DNA of 38,445 nt from RUG13409 sp045546135 (GCA_045546135.1 JAZQCD010000027.1:1-38445), one strand, 5' to 3'. Positions 1 to 8,214 are shown, counted from the stretch's first letter. Notes: generated by a model from the letters alone, not told the origin. Program-made: numbers and translations.

Positions 1-437
1 GACATTTCATAGACCTTTTTACTAGGGTCTATTTTAAATCCGTATTTATCTGCTATCTCTTTGACTTTCGCCGCTGCCTGTTTTCTGTCGAGCCTTCCTT
101 CTTCATCAAGGCCCAAGACGATGTTTTCTGCAGCAGTAAAAACATCGACCAGCATGAAGTGCTGGTGTATCATACCTATGCCATTGTCAAAGGCATCTTT
201 GGGCGACGCTATGGTCACCTCTTTTCCGTTAACGAAAATACGGCCCTCGTCGGGAAAATAGATGCCTGCAAGCATATTCATAAGAGTAGTCTTGCCGGAT
301 CCGTTCTCTCCCAGGATGGCCATTATATCGCCTTTATTGACATAAAGGTCTACATTGTCGTTTGCCACGGTAGAACCAAATCTTTTGGTTATACCTTTCA
401 TATCTATGGCATGTGGTTTGGAAATATTCTGTTCCAA
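1..437 (-). CDS. ABC transporter ATP-binding protein (BMP/nucleoside-type), N-terminal part
   Basis: This is the N-terminal 145 codons of an ABC ATPase; the gene runs off the left edge. Reading the minus strand from a TTG at 437 gives a P-loop GENGSGKTT, then GKEVTIASPKDA and a Q-loop region MIHQHFMLV. That last motif is typical of the duplicated ATPases (NupB/YufO/RbsA type) that energise BMP-family importers. TTG is chosen as the start because it has a good ribosome binding site (AGGGAG, complement 445-450) seven bases upstream, and no in-frame ATG precedes the conserved region. The gene follows the BMP lipoprotein gene on the same strand, with a strong stem-loop between them. The substrate is not shown by the sequence; the upstream xpt gene suggests purine nucleosides or bases. 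Confidence 0.9.
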   Translation of the reverse strand, partial: MEQNISKPHAIDMKGITKRFGSTVANDNVDLYVNKGDIMAILGENGSGKTTLMNMLAGIYFPDEGRIFVNGKEVTIASPKDAFDNGIGMIHQHFMLVDVFTAAENIVLGLDEEGRLDRKQAAAKVKEIADKYGFKIDPSKKVYEM

Positions 438-465
438 ATCTTTTCTCCCTTTATCTTTAGACCAA

Positions 466-496
466 GAGAGAGGGGAAGATAGCCTTCCCCTCTCTC
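466..496 (-). other. 13-bp perfect stem-loop between BMP lipoprotein and ABC ATPase genes
   Basis: GAGAGAGGGGAAG (466-478) and CTTCCCCTCTCTC (484-496) form a perfect 13-bp stem with a five-base loop. On the minus strand no U-run follows, so it is not a standard intrinsic terminator. Stem-loops after solute-binding-protein genes are known to protect the upstream mRNA and lower expression of the downstream transporter subunits, which is the likely role here. Confidence 0.75.
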
Positions 497-523
497 ATCA
501 GAGGATATTTTAGTCCTTTAAAA

Positions 524-1708
524 CTAGTAAGCTTCGTTTACGAGAGTGATACCGTCGATCCTAAGTCCGAAGTAAGGAGCGGACTGATACTTGGATTCTT
601 CGAAGATTCCTTCTGCGGTGATGCAGGGATCTGTATCTGCATTGAAGTCTCCGTCCGTATCACGTGCGAAAGCTTCCTTTATGTGCTCTCCGCCGACTGT
701 GACAGCATTCATATCGAAGAGTTTTACGCTGCCGTCGAGAAGAGCTGCCTTCGCCTTTTCGATTGCGTCAGCAGTTCCGGGAGCAGCTACCGCCTCGTTG
801 AGCTTCGTGAGGGCAACTTCACCCTCTGCAAGGCCGTGACAGTAATCCGGAGCAAGCTTTCCACCATCAATAACTGTTTTCAGAGCATATTCAAAGTACT
901 TGGTCCAGTCTATCCTTGCGGAGATGATGGATGCGTTTGCAGCTTCAGCAGTCATGTCCTTGTTGTATCCTACGTGGAATACTCCGTGCTCCTGAGCCTT
1001 TGTTGCGGGAGTCACGTTATCTGAATGCTGTGAGATGACTTTGCATCCGTAGTTGGTGATGAGGTTCTCTGCAGCCTGAGCTTCCTTTTCAGCATCGGAC
1101 CAGGATCCTACGAACTGTACGTCCATGGTAGCTTCGGGGCATACGCTCTTTGCTCCGAGATAAAATGCCGTGTATCCGGAGATGACTTCTGCGAAGGTGT
1201 ATGCACCTACGTAGCCGAGCTTTGTCTCGCCAAGCTCTTTGAGCTTCATTCCTGCTGCAACGCCTGCGAGATATCTTGCTTCATAGATCCTTGCAAAAGC
1301 ATTGGATGTATTGTCTAAGTTATCGAATGCGCCTACGCAGTTGGTCATGCCAACGAACTGTACTTCGGGGTTCTCTGCTGCGACCTGGAGCATTGCGGGC
1401 TCCATGCCGTAGGAGTTGTTGAATACTGCTACGCAGCCCGCTTCGACCAGCTCTTCGTTAGCTGTACGCGTGGGATCTCCGTCTGCCGTATCATACTTGA
1501 AGATCCATTCTACGTCGTGACCCTGAGCCTTGAGGCTTTCTGCTGCATCCTTTGCTGCGACGATGAAGTTGTGGTCGTATGCCATGTTATCGTTACCTAT
1601 GCATACCATACCGAACTTCACAGTTTTTGATTCTTCTTTCTTTTCTCCGCATGCTGCGAAGGCAAAGATCATTGCCAGTGCAAGAACAACTGCCAATATT
1701 TTTTTCAT
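524..1708 (-). CDS. BMP family ABC transporter substrate-binding lipoprotein
   Basis: A 394-residue exported lipoprotein of the BmpA/PnrA (Med) family, the extracellular binding protein of an ABC importer. The first 20 residues form a lipoprotein signal (MKK, a hydrophobic stretch, then FAAC with Cys20 as lipid anchor), followed by a charged linker KKEESK. The mature part has family-typical blocks such as KFGMVCIG, NNSYGMEPAML and RYLAGVAAGM. Length is slightly above the family norm of about 350. An AAGGAGA site lies just before the ATG. The gene is 15 bases behind xpt and ahead of an ABC ATPase gene, so all three are probably cotranscribed. Family members bind purine nucleosides; that substrate is inferred from the family and from xpt, not shown directly. 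Confidence 0.93.
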   Translation of the reverse strand: MKKILAVVLALAMIFAFAACGEKKEESKTVKFGMVCIGNDNMAYDHNFIVAAKDAAESLKAQGHDVEWIFKYDTADGDPTRTANEELVEAGCVAVFNNSYGMEPAMLQVAAENPEVQFVGMTNCVGAFDNLDNTSNAFARIYEARYLAGVAAGMKLKELGETKLGYVGAYTFAEVISGYTAFYLGAKSVCPEATMDVQFVGSWSDAEKEAQAAENLITNYGCKVISQHSDNVTPATKAQEHGVFHVGYNKDMTAEAANASIISARIDWTKYFEYALKTVIDGGKLAPDYCHGLAEGEVALTKLNEAVAAPGTADAIEKAKAALLDGSVKLFDMNAVTVGGEHIKEAFARDTDGDFNADTDPCITAEGIFEESKYQSAPYFGLRIDGITLVNEAY

Positions 1709-1723
1709 TTGTTTTCTCCTTTG

Positions 1724-2299
1724 CTAACTTTTAAAAACTATTTCCCCGTCTTTTATAGACGATATTACCGCTAAACTCTCTACTCTAATGCCAAGGGCCT
1801 CGAGCCTTGCATGGCCGCCCTGATGTTCTTTTTCTATTGCTGCTCCAAAGCCAACGCACTTTGCTCCTGCCTCTTCCAAAAGCATTGCAAGGCCAAGTCC
1901 TGCTTCTCCTGATGCAAGGAAGTCATCTATGATGAGAACTCTGTCTTCCTTTGACAGATATTGATGAGCTACCCTTACGGTGGAAACAGTGCCTTTGGTA
2001 AATGACTTTACATCTGCAGTGTATGCGTCCTCTATCATGGTGCTCGGAGCGCTCTTCTTAGCAAAAACGACCGGGATATCGCCAAGAGCCTGTGCAGCAG
2101 CAAAAGCTATGGGTATACCGGACGCTTCTATGGTAAGTATCTTATTTGGACTTTCATCTTTAAAGAGCCTGGCAAACTCTTCGCCAAGGGCTCTTACAAG
2201 GGCTACATCGATCTGGTGATTGAGGAAGGAATCTACCTTCACGATCTCAGTTCCGATGCATGTACCGTCCTTTTTGATCCTGTCTTCAAGCAGTTTCAT
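1724..2299 (-). CDS. xpt: Xanthine phosphoribosyltransferase
   Basis: Converts xanthine and PRPP to XMP in purine salvage; cytoplasmic. The 191-residue length and N-terminus (MKLLEDRIKKDG) match the Bacillus-type Xpt family. The PRPP-binding motif VLIIDDFLASGEAG is at about residues 121-134, and the AKKSAPSTM segment near residue 80 is family-typical. The start is supported by GGAG seven to ten bases upstream. It is the first gene of a probable xpt-BMP-ABC operon, with its own promoter after the udk terminator and a PurBox-like element further upstream. No purine riboswitch core was found in the leader, which points to PurR-type control. Confidence 0.95.
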   Translation of the reverse strand: MKLLEDRIKKDGTCIGTEIVKVDSFLNHQIDVALVRALGEEFARLFKDESPNKILTIEASGIPIAFAAAQALGDIPVVFAKKSAPSTMIEDAYTADVKSFTKGTVSTVRVAHQYLSKEDRVLIIDDFLASGEAGLGLAMLLEEAGAKCVGFGAAIEKEHQGGHARLEALGIRVESLAVISSIKDGEIVFKS

Positions 2300-2326
2300 C
2301 TAGATCTCCTTTCAGATGACACCGTT

Positions 2327-2354
2327 ATTATATCCCTATCCCATAAGAGTTAAA
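2327..2354 (-). promoter_or_regulatory. Candidate xpt promoter
   Basis: On the minus strand a perfect TATAAT -10 box (complement 2327-2332) lies 16 bases after a weak TTTAAC -35 (complement 2349-2354). The predicted start near 2320 leaves a leader of about 20 bases. The -10 is convincing; the -35 is poor, which fits an activated or regulated promoter. Confidence 0.5.
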
Positions 2355-2401
2355 GGAAAGGCAACCCAAAAAGAGCAAAGATGCAGAATTTTCCACATCA
2401 T

Positions 2402-2423
2402 CATTCGGGATATTCCGAACATT
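2402..2423 (+). promoter_or_regulatory. PurBox-like operator upstream of xpt
   Basis: TATTCCGAACATT at 2411-2423 matches the Bacillus PurBox consensus (AWWWCCGAACWWT) at 12 of 13 positions. An inverted partial copy (CCGAAT read on the minus strand, complement 2402-2407) faces it, giving TTCGG-6-CCGAA. It sits about 80-100 bases upstream of the predicted xpt start, which fits PurR sites in Bacillus. A purR gene is present in this window at 33104-33904. Confidence 0.6.
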
Positions 2424-2456
2424 AGACGCAAAAAACTATCTTTTCGGTCAAATGAA

Positions 2457-2484
2457 TAAAAAAACCGGGACCTGTCTGTCCCGG
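2457..2484 (-). terminator. Intrinsic terminator after udk
   Basis: CCGGGAC (2465-2471) and GTCCCGG (2478-2484) form a perfect 7-bp GC-rich stem with a six-base loop. On the minus strand it is followed by seven U (complement 2458-2464). It closes the uvrA-to-udk operon and separates it from xpt. Confidence 0.9.
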
Positions 2485-2499
2485 GCAAAATTGTAATAT

Positions 2500-3111
2500 C
2501 TAGACCTTTTTAAATACTGAATCGAGTATGATCTGAAGGGCTACTTCATTCTTTCCGCCTTCAGGCACTATGATGTCAGCCATGGCCTTGTATGGTTCTA
2601 CGAACTGAAGGTGCATGGGCCTTACGGTTGTCAGGTACTGATCCATGACAGACTCGATGCTTCTTCCCCTCATGTTCACATCTCTTTTGACTCTCCTAAG
2701 GACCCTTACGTCTGCATCTGTATCGACAAAGATCTTTCTGTCAAGGAGTTTAACAAGTCCGGGGAAAGCAAAGAGAAGTATTCCTTCTACTATTATGACA
2801 GGCGCGCTCTCCACATGTTCCCATGGTTCTTCACTCCTGTTGTGAGTAGTGAAGTCGTAGATTGGTATGTCCGTATCTCTTCCTTCCTTTAGGTCTCTTA
2901 GGCACTTCTCCATCAGCTCTCCGTCAATGGAATTAGGATGGTCATAGTTTGTAAGGCAGCGCTGCTCGTAAGTCGTGCCAGGCTGCGCCCTGTAAAAGGA
3001 ATCCATGCTTATGAGCACTGCATTGTGCCCTAATGCATCCTTGATCTTCTTTGCAAGAGTCGTCTTGCCGCTTCCCGATCCTCCGCATATACCTATGACT
3101 AAACTGCTCAT
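2500..3111 (-). CDS. udk: Uridine kinase
   Basis: Phosphorylates uridine and cytidine in pyrimidine salvage; cytoplasmic. The 203-residue protein has the P-loop GGSGSGKT at residues 10-17, the MDSFYR segment after it, YDHPNSIDG near residue 56, and the IVEGILLF block, all typical of Udk. Length is normal (about 205). Its ATG overlaps the stop of ung by four bases, so translation is probably coupled. It is the last gene of the uvrA operon and is followed at once by a strong terminator. Confidence 0.95.
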   Translation of the reverse strand: MSSLVIGICGGSGSGKTTLAKKIKDALGHNAVLISMDSFYRAQPGTTYEQRCLTNYDHPNSIDGELMEKCLRDLKEGRDTDIPIYDFTTHNRSEEPWEHVESAPVIIVEGILLFAFPGLVKLLDRKIFVDTDADVRVLRRVKRDVNMRGRSIESVMDQYLTTVRPMHLQFVEPYKAMADIIVPEGGKNEVALQIILDSVFKKV

Positions 3112-3773
3112 TTTTTCCTCCAGTCGATGGGATCCTTTCCCATGGAAACAAGTATTTCGTTTACTTTTTTAAAATGTCCGTTCCCAAAGAAACCGTTGTA
3201 TGCAGACAAAGGCGACGGATGGGCCGACTCTAAAACGAAGTGCCTCTTGTTTGTTATGAGGGCCTTCTTTTTCCTTGCATAACCTCCCCAAAGAAGGAAT
3301 ATACAAGGGTCTTCTCTTTCATTGAGAAGTTCTATGACTCTGTCCGTAAAGACCTCCCAGCCTTTGCCTGCGTGGGAACCTGCCGCGCCCTTTCTTACAG
3401 TAAGAACGGCATTGAGAAGAAGAACTCCCTGATCTGCCCAGTCTTCAAGACTTCCTGTTGTCCTTACTATGCCAAGTTCATCCTGAAGTTCCTTATACAT
3501 ATTGACAAGAGACGGTGGTTTCTTAAAGTCCGAAGGGACCGAAAAACAAAGCCCCTGAGCCTGACCAGGTTCGTGATATGGGTCTTGCCCCAAAAGGACC
3601 ACCTTGACATCTTCATAAGATGCATGTTTAAAAGCGTTAAAGATATTGTACATATCAGGATAAATGATCCTTGATGAGTACTCAGATTTAAGGAACTCTC
3701 TAAGCTTTAGGTAATATTCTTTTTTGAACTCCTCTTTTAAGATATCATCCCAGGAGTTGCCTATGCTTACCAT
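3108..3773 (-). CDS. ung: Uracil-DNA glycosylase, family 1
   Basis: Removes uracil from DNA to start base excision repair. The 221-residue protein shows the water-activating motif GQDPYH at residues 62-67 (catalytic Asp64), the LLLNAVLTV segment near 118-126, and the DNA-intercalating loop HPSPLS at 185-190 (catalytic His185). These are the defining family 1 motifs and the length is usual. It lies three bases after the hydrolase gene and overlaps udk, so it belongs to the uvrA operon and links base and nucleotide excision repair in one transcript. Confidence 0.97.
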   Translation of the reverse strand: MVSIGNSWDDILKEEFKKEYYLKLREFLKSEYSSRIIYPDMYNIFNAFKHASYEDVKVVLLGQDPYHEPGQAQGLCFSVPSDFKKPPSLVNMYKELQDELGIVRTTGSLEDWADQGVLLLNAVLTVRKGAAGSHAGKGWEVFTDRVIELLNEREDPCIFLLWGGYARKKKALITNKRHFVLESAHPSPLSAYNGFFGNGHFKKVNEILVSMGKDPIDWRKK

Positions 3774-3776
3774 GGA

Positions 3777-4703
3777 CTATTCAGCTTTCGGAAGGTTACC
3801 AAGAACGAAGTTCTTCATATCTTCGTAGACTTCTTCTTTTCCTATCTCGTTTAAGATCTCGTGTCTCATGCCGGGATAAAGCTTAAGGCTTGCCTTTTCG
3901 CATCCAAGGCTCTTAAGCTTTTCATAGTATTCCTTTGGTCCTACGCCGTAGGCTCCTACGGGATCTTCTTCTCCTGCTACCACAAGGATAGGGATATTGA
4001 CATTGGTATCCTTGTAGCACTCTTCAGAATCCATGTATCCAAGGAATCCGAAAAGATCTGCGTATCCTGCTGCTGTGAATGTGAATCCGCATCCGGGATC
4101 TTCGTCATATTTCTTTACTATCTCAGGATCTCTTGAAAGCCAGTCATAAGCAGATTTTGCATCTGGTATCCTCTTTAGATAACTTCCGAATGCCATATTC
4201 GTGACGAGCTTTGAAAGGTGCCTGTCACCTTTAAACTTCCTTATCATTGAAACAAGAGTCTTTCCTGCTCCTACTGCTCCGTTCTTGTTTGCAGTGCCCA
4301 TGACGATAGCGCCGTTTATGTCTCTTCCGTACTTTGCAAGGTAAGACCTTACAACGAAGGATCCCATGGAGTGACCAAGTATGAAATGGGGGATCCCGGG
4401 ATACTTTTCATCTATGAGCTTCCTGTGCTCTTCTACGTCATTTATCATAGTGAGCCAGCCGTCCTTTGGACCGAAATATCCCCAATCCTTTGGATCGCAG
4501 GACTCTCCGTGTCCTATGTGGTCGTGACCTGCTACAAGTATGCCGTTTTTTGCAAGATATTCTGCAAAAGCGCCATACCTTGTTATGTGCTCTGCCATGC
4601 CGTGGACAAGCTGCAGTATGGCTACAGGCTTTCCTTCAGGGACCCATTCGCAGCAATGTATGCTGTTTATCCCGTTAGTGCTCTTGAATGTATACTCGTT
4701 CAT
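3777..4703 (-). CDS. Alpha/beta hydrolase (monoacylglycerol lipase / lysophospholipase-like)
   Basis: A 308-residue alpha/beta hydrolase of the serine aminopeptidase S33 (Hydrolase_4) type. The oxyanion region is QLVHGMAEH (residues 31-39), the nucleophile elbow is GHSMGS with Ser112, an acidic residue lies in VAGEEDPVG, and the catalytic His is His281 in GMRHEIL. The DHIGHGES block at about 61-68 is typical of monoacylglycerol lipase-like enzymes. There is no signal peptide or TM segment, so it is probably cytoplasmic. The substrate cannot be read from sequence. The start has GGAG upstream. It lies in the uvrA operon, just before ung. Confidence 0.88.
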   Translation of the reverse strand: MNEYTFKSTNGINSIHCCEWVPEGKPVAILQLVHGMAEHITRYGAFAEYLAKNGILVAGHDHIGHGESCDPKDWGYFGPKDGWLTMINDVEEHRKLIDEKYPGIPHFILGHSMGSFVVRSYLAKYGRDINGAIVMGTANKNGAVGAGKTLVSMIRKFKGDRHLSKLVTNMAFGSYLKRIPDAKSAYDWLSRDPEIVKKYDEDPGCGFTFTAAGYADLFGFLGYMDSEECYKDTNVNIPILVVAGEEDPVGAYGVGPKEYYEKLKSLGCEKASLKLYPGMRHEILNEIGKEEVYEDMKNFVLGNLPKAE

Positions 4704-4732
4704 AATACTTCTCCGTTCCGCTGAATAAATCA

Positions 4733-4750
4733 GCCTTTACCATAAAAGGC
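4733..4750 (-). other. Weak stem-loop between membrane protein and hydrolase genes
   Basis: GCCTTT (4733-4738) and AAAGGC (4745-4750) can pair. On the minus strand UGAUUUAUU follows, so it might be a weak attenuator. The stem is short and the U-tract is interrupted, so read-through to the hydrolase and ung is expected. Confidence 0.3.
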
Positions 4751-4776
4751 GAAACCTCACTTCACCCATATTTAGA

Positions 4777-5187
4777 CTATTTTCTCTTTATCTTAAGAGC
4801 CTTCCCCGTGACCCCAGACCATGTAAAGAGGGCTCCCACTATGATGAGGAAGAGTATGCCTATCCACTCTATGATAGGAACTTTGGATACTCTGATATTG
4901 ACTGTGACTATAGTATAAACGACTATGACAGCAACTCCAAGGACGCCGAACACCTTTGCAGCTTTGCTTGAGGGTCTGAAGAAAAGCCATATCAAAGCGC
5001 CAAGGAGCGGCAAAACGAAGACGCCGGACCTGACTGTAAAAGGTCCTATGTGTATCCCCGTGGAATGCCACGGCGACGTGACATATACATTCTGAATGAA
5101 GAGCCAAAGTCCTCCTATGAGCATGACAAGGCCAATTACAAAGGATGCTCTTCTGTCGCTGAGTATGCCGTTTATAAAGTCTATCAT
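4777..5187 (-). CDS. Small membrane protein of unknown function
   Basis: A 136-residue protein with about four hydrophobic segments (near residues 17-31, 50-68, 79-95 and 105-123) and a short basic tail (KALKIKRK). It resembles small tripartite-tricarboxylate-type or DUF-class four-TM proteins only in architecture; no family is recognised with confidence. Its ATG overlaps the uvrA stop by four bases, which indicates translational coupling and supports it as a real gene. A 104-residue frame on the same strand is a shadow. Confidence 0.75.
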   Translation of the reverse strand: MIDFINGILSDRRASFVIGLVMLIGGLWLFIQNVYVTSPWHSTGIHIGPFTVRSGVFVLPLLGALIWLFFRPSSKAAKVFGVLGVAVIVVYTIVTVNIRVSKVPIIEWIGILFLIIVGALFTWSGVTGKALKIKRK

Positions 5188-8036
5188 TTCTTTTCTCCCA
5201 ATATCTTCTTAAGGTATTGACCTGTATATGAATTTTCTACCTTTGCTACGTCTTCAGGAGTACCTACTGCGACTATGGTGCCGCCTTTGTCTCCTCCGTC
5301 AGGACCAAGGTCTATGATCCAGTCTGCAGTCTTTATGACGTCAAGGTTGTGCTCTATGACGACTACAGAATTTCCTGCATCTACGAGCCTTTGAAGAACG
5401 TCTATGAGCTTGTCGACATCTGCAAAGTGAAGACCTGTAGTAGGTTCATCAAGGATGTAGAGAGTCTTTCCTGTAGACCTTTTTGCAAGTTCTGTTGCAA
5501 GTTTGATCCTTTGAGCTTCTCCTCCTGAAAGCTGAGTTGAAGGCTGACCGAGTTTGATATATCCAAGGCCTACTTCATGTAGAGTCTTCATATATCTGTT
5601 TATGGCAGGTATATCCTTAAAAAACTCAAGGGCTTCGTCTACGCTCATCTCAAGAACATCGTAGATATTCTTTCCCTTGTATCTGACTTCCAGGGTCTCG
5701 TGATTGTATCTTCTTCCGTGGCATACATCGCAGGGCACGTAAACATCAGGAAGGAAGTTCATCTCTATCTTTATTATACCATCTCCTGAGCAAGCTTCAC
5801 AGCGTCCGCCTTTAACATTGAAGCTGAATCTGCCCTGATCGTAGCCTCTTACCTTTGCATCGGTAGTCTGAGCAAAGAGATTCCTTATGTGAGTGAATAC
5901 TCCCGTATACGTAGCAGGATTGCTCCTTGGTGTCCTTCCTATGGGGCTTTGGTCTATGTCTATGACCTTGTCTATATTTTCAAGACCTGTAAGCTGCTTG
6001 TATTTGCCCGGCCTTGCTTTTGTCTTGTAAAGCTTCTCTGATACTGCTCTATATAGTATATCATCTACAAGAGATGACTTGCCGCTTCCGGATACTCCTG
6101 TTACGCAAATGAATTTTCCAAGAGGAAAGCTGACATTTACATTCTTTAGATTGTTTTCTGCAGCGCCTTTGAGCTCAATTGCGCTGCCGTTTCCCTTTCT
6201 CCTTATGCCGGGGATCTCTATCCTCTTTGCTCCGGAAAGGTACTGGCCTGTGATGCTCTCCTTGCAACTCTTTATGGTCTCAAGGTCTCCTTGAGCAACA
6301 AGATATCCTCCGTGCTCTCCTGCGCCGGGGCCTATATCTATGATCTGGTCAGCAGATTCCATAGTCTCCTGATCGTGCTCCACTATGATGAGAGTATTCC
6401 CTATATCAGTAAGGGACCTTAAAGCTTTCAGGAGCTTGGCATTATCCTTTTGATGAAGACCTATGGAAGGCTCGTCAAGTATGTACATGACGCCCACCAA
6501 AGAAGATCCTATCTGAGTCGCAAGCCTTATCCTTTGGCTTTCTCCTCCTGAAAGAGTTGCAGATGCTCTTGACATAGTAAGGTACTCAAGGCCTACCTCT
6601 GCAAGGAAGGAAAGTCTTGCTTTTATCTCCTTTAGTATGAGCCTTGCAATGGCCATATCCTTTTCTGAAAGAGTATTTTGAAGCTCTTCCGTAAAAGCAA
6701 GAGCCTCTCTTACAGGCATTTCCGTATACTCTATGATGCTCTTTCCGCCTACTGTTACTGCAAGTATCTCAGGGCGAAGCCTCCTGCCTTTGCAGGATTT
6801 GCATTCGCTTATGCTCATAAGGTCCTCGAGCTTTTGCCTTATGATCTCCGTCTGGGTATGAGCAAGCCTTGATTCCATGCTCTTTGCAACGCCTGAAAAC
6901 TTCTCAGCCCAATGTGCTACTGTCCCGTCTTTTCTCACATGGTCGATGGGGATCTTCCTTCCGTTCGTTCCGTTCCAGACCTCATCAAGGAAACTCTTTG
7001 GAAGCTTGCTGTACGGCAAATTGATATCCACTCCGTGATCCTTTGCCAATGCTCCCATCATCTCCTTGTACCAGCTTGGGAACTCAACAAGGGACAGAGC
7101 CTGCTTAAGAGCGCCGTCCGGTATGGAAAGAGAAGGATCAGTAACTATGAGCTCGGGATCGAAATACTGAATGAAACCAAGTCCGTTGCATTCCGGACAT
7201 GCTCCGAAAGGCGAGTTGAAAGAAAAGCTCCTCGGTTCAAGGTCTCCTATGGAAATGCCGTGCTCAGGGCATGCAAGGGATGTTGAGAATATGAGTTCCT
7301 TTGTCTCATCACCTGTCTGGCAAAGAGCAAGGACAAGGCCGCCTTCAGAATGCTTTATTGCAAGCTCAGTTGATTCTGCGATCCTTCCTTCTGCGCCTTC
7401 CTTTATGACTATACGGTCTATTACTATCTCTATGGTATGCTTGTAAGTCTTTGCAAGCTTTATCTCGTCTTCGCCTAAGGTCTTTATCTCGCCGTCTACT
7501 CTGACTCTTAAGAAACCCTCTCTTTGTATCCTTTCAAGGACCTTTTCGTGCATACCTTTTTGAGCCTTTACGACAGGAGCCATGAGAGTTACTCTCGTTC
7601 CTTCGCCAAGGGCCATTATCTGCTCTGTTATCTGGTCTACAGATTGGCTGCTTATCTCTCTGCCGCATACTGGGCAGTGAGGCTTTCCTATACGGGCGTA
7701 AAGGAGCCTTAAATAGTCATATATCTCAGTTACGGTGCCGACTGTCGATCTCGGATTTTTTGATGTGGTCTTTTGGTCTATGGATATGGCAGGAGACAGG
7801 CCGTCAATGGAATCTACGTCAGGCTTATCTACCTGTCCGAGAAACATCCTTGCATAAGCGGAAAGAGATTCTACATATCTCCTTTGTCCCTCCGCATAAA
7901 TGGTATCAAAAGCAAGGGATGATTTTCCAGATCCCGAAAGGCCTGTGATGACTATCATTTTATCTCTTGGGATAGTCAGACTGATGTTCTTTAAATTGTG
8001 GGCTCTTGCGCCCCTTATTACTAGATCTTTTTGCAT
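5184..8036 (-). CDS. uvrA: Excinuclease ABC subunit A
   Basis: The DNA-damage recognition ATPase of nucleotide excision repair. The 950-residue protein has the family N-terminus (IRGARAHNLKN), Walker A GLSGSGKSS at residues 32-40, a first zinc motif CPVC at 121-124, an LSGGESQRIRLA signature, a second Walker A GVSGSGKSS, the CEAC...CDVC zinc finger and a final LSGGEAQRIKLA with ILDEPTTGLH. Length is normal. The start is fixed by homology: translation must begin at MQKDLVIRG. No Shine-Dalgarno sequence precedes the ATG; a -10 box lies only six bases upstream, so the mRNA is probably leaderless. It heads the operon that ends with udk. Confidence 0.98.
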   Translation of the reverse strand: MQKDLVIRGARAHNLKNISLTIPRDKMIVITGLSGSGKSSLAFDTIYAEGQRRYVESLSAYARMFLGQVDKPDVDSIDGLSPAISIDQKTTSKNPRSTVGTVTEIYDYLRLLYARIGKPHCPVCGREISSQSVDQITEQIMALGEGTRVTLMAPVVKAQKGMHEKVLERIQREGFLRVRVDGEIKTLGEDEIKLAKTYKHTIEIVIDRIVIKEGAEGRIAESTELAIKHSEGGLVLALCQTGDETKELIFSTSLACPEHGISIGDLEPRSFSFNSPFGACPECNGLGFIQYFDPELIVTDPSLSIPDGALKQALSLVEFPSWYKEMMGALAKDHGVDINLPYSKLPKSFLDEVWNGTNGRKIPIDHVRKDGTVAHWAEKFSGVAKSMESRLAHTQTEIIRQKLEDLMSISECKSCKGRRLRPEILAVTVGGKSIIEYTEMPVREALAFTEELQNTLSEKDMAIARLILKEIKARLSFLAEVGLEYLTMSRASATLSGGESQRIRLATQIGSSLVGVMYILDEPSIGLHQKDNAKLLKALRSLTDIGNTLIIVEHDQETMESADQIIDIGPGAGEHGGYLVAQGDLETIKSCKESITGQYLSGAKRIEIPGIRRKGNGSAIELKGAAENNLKNVNVSFPLGKFICVTGVSGSGKSSLVDDILYRAVSEKLYKTKARPGKYKQLTGLENIDKVIDIDQSPIGRTPRSNPATYTGVFTHIRNLFAQTTDAKVRGYDQGRFSFNVKGGRCEACSGDGIIKIEMNFLPDVYVPCDVCHGRRYNHETLEVRYKGKNIYDVLEMSVDEALEFFKDIPAINRYMKTLHEVGLGYIKLGQPSTQLSGGEAQRIKLATELAKRSTGKTLYILDEPTTGLHFADVDKLIDVLQRLVDAGNSVVVIEHNLDVIKTADWIIDLGPDGGDKGGTIVAVGTPEDVAKVENSYTGQYLKKILGEKK

Positions 8037-8042
8037 GAGGAA

Positions 8043-8067
8043 AGTATATCACAAAGATTTAAAATTT
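8043..8067 (-). promoter_or_regulatory. uvrA promoter, predicted to give a leaderless mRNA
   Basis: A TATACT -10 box (complement 8043-8048) ends six bases before the uvrA ATG, so the expected start base is the A of the ATG itself. The -35 region is weak (TTATCA with a 19-base spacer). The promoter must lie here because a strong terminator on the same strand ends at 8094. Confidence 0.55.
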
Positions 8068-8093
8068 TGATAAATACTTGCACTTTAGATATG

Positions 8094-8134
8094 AAAAAAG
8101 CGGCGCCATTGAAGTCCGTCCACTTCGGCGCCGC
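8094..8134 (-). terminator. Strong GC-rich intrinsic terminator upstream of uvrA
   Basis: GCGGCGCC (8100-8107) pairs with GGCGCCGC (8127-8134), and inside them GAAGT (8111-8115) pairs with ACTTC (8122-8126), leaving a three-base bulge. On the minus strand six U follow (complement 8094-8099). It lies 170 bases beyond uvrB, which already has its own terminator, so it probably ends a separate short transcript. Confidence 0.85.
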
Positions 8135-8208
8135 ACCCTCGTTAGAGGAACTTATAAGCCATATGTACAATAGGATCGAGCGAATTATCGAACTCTCCCC
8201 CATTATTC
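8094..8208 (-). ncRNA. Candidate small RNA between uvrB and uvrA
   Basis: A good minus-strand promoter (TTGCAA, 17-base spacer, TATTAT) lies between the uvrB terminator and the GC-rich terminator. It predicts a transcript of about 115 nt from near 8208 to about 8094. Inside, CCTC-TAAC-GAGG forms a short hairpin and the 3' end is the terminator. An open frame from an ATG inside it (8203) would read through the terminator into the uvrA start and looks artefactual. No known RNA family is recognised. Confidence 0.4.
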
Positions 8209-8214
8209 TTGAGC

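Noticed and set aside
159..482. Plus-strand frame of 107 residues at the left edge
   Set aside because: It is the complement of the ABC ATPase coding sequence, which has a clear P-loop on the minus strand.
2300..2460. Purine riboswitch in front of xpt
   Set aside because: The conserved core (paired TATAA region, TATGG and CTACC joints) is not present on the minus strand here.
3240..3674. 144-residue plus-strand frame
   Set aside because: It lies entirely inside ung on the opposite strand, with no ribosome site; ung is certain from motifs.
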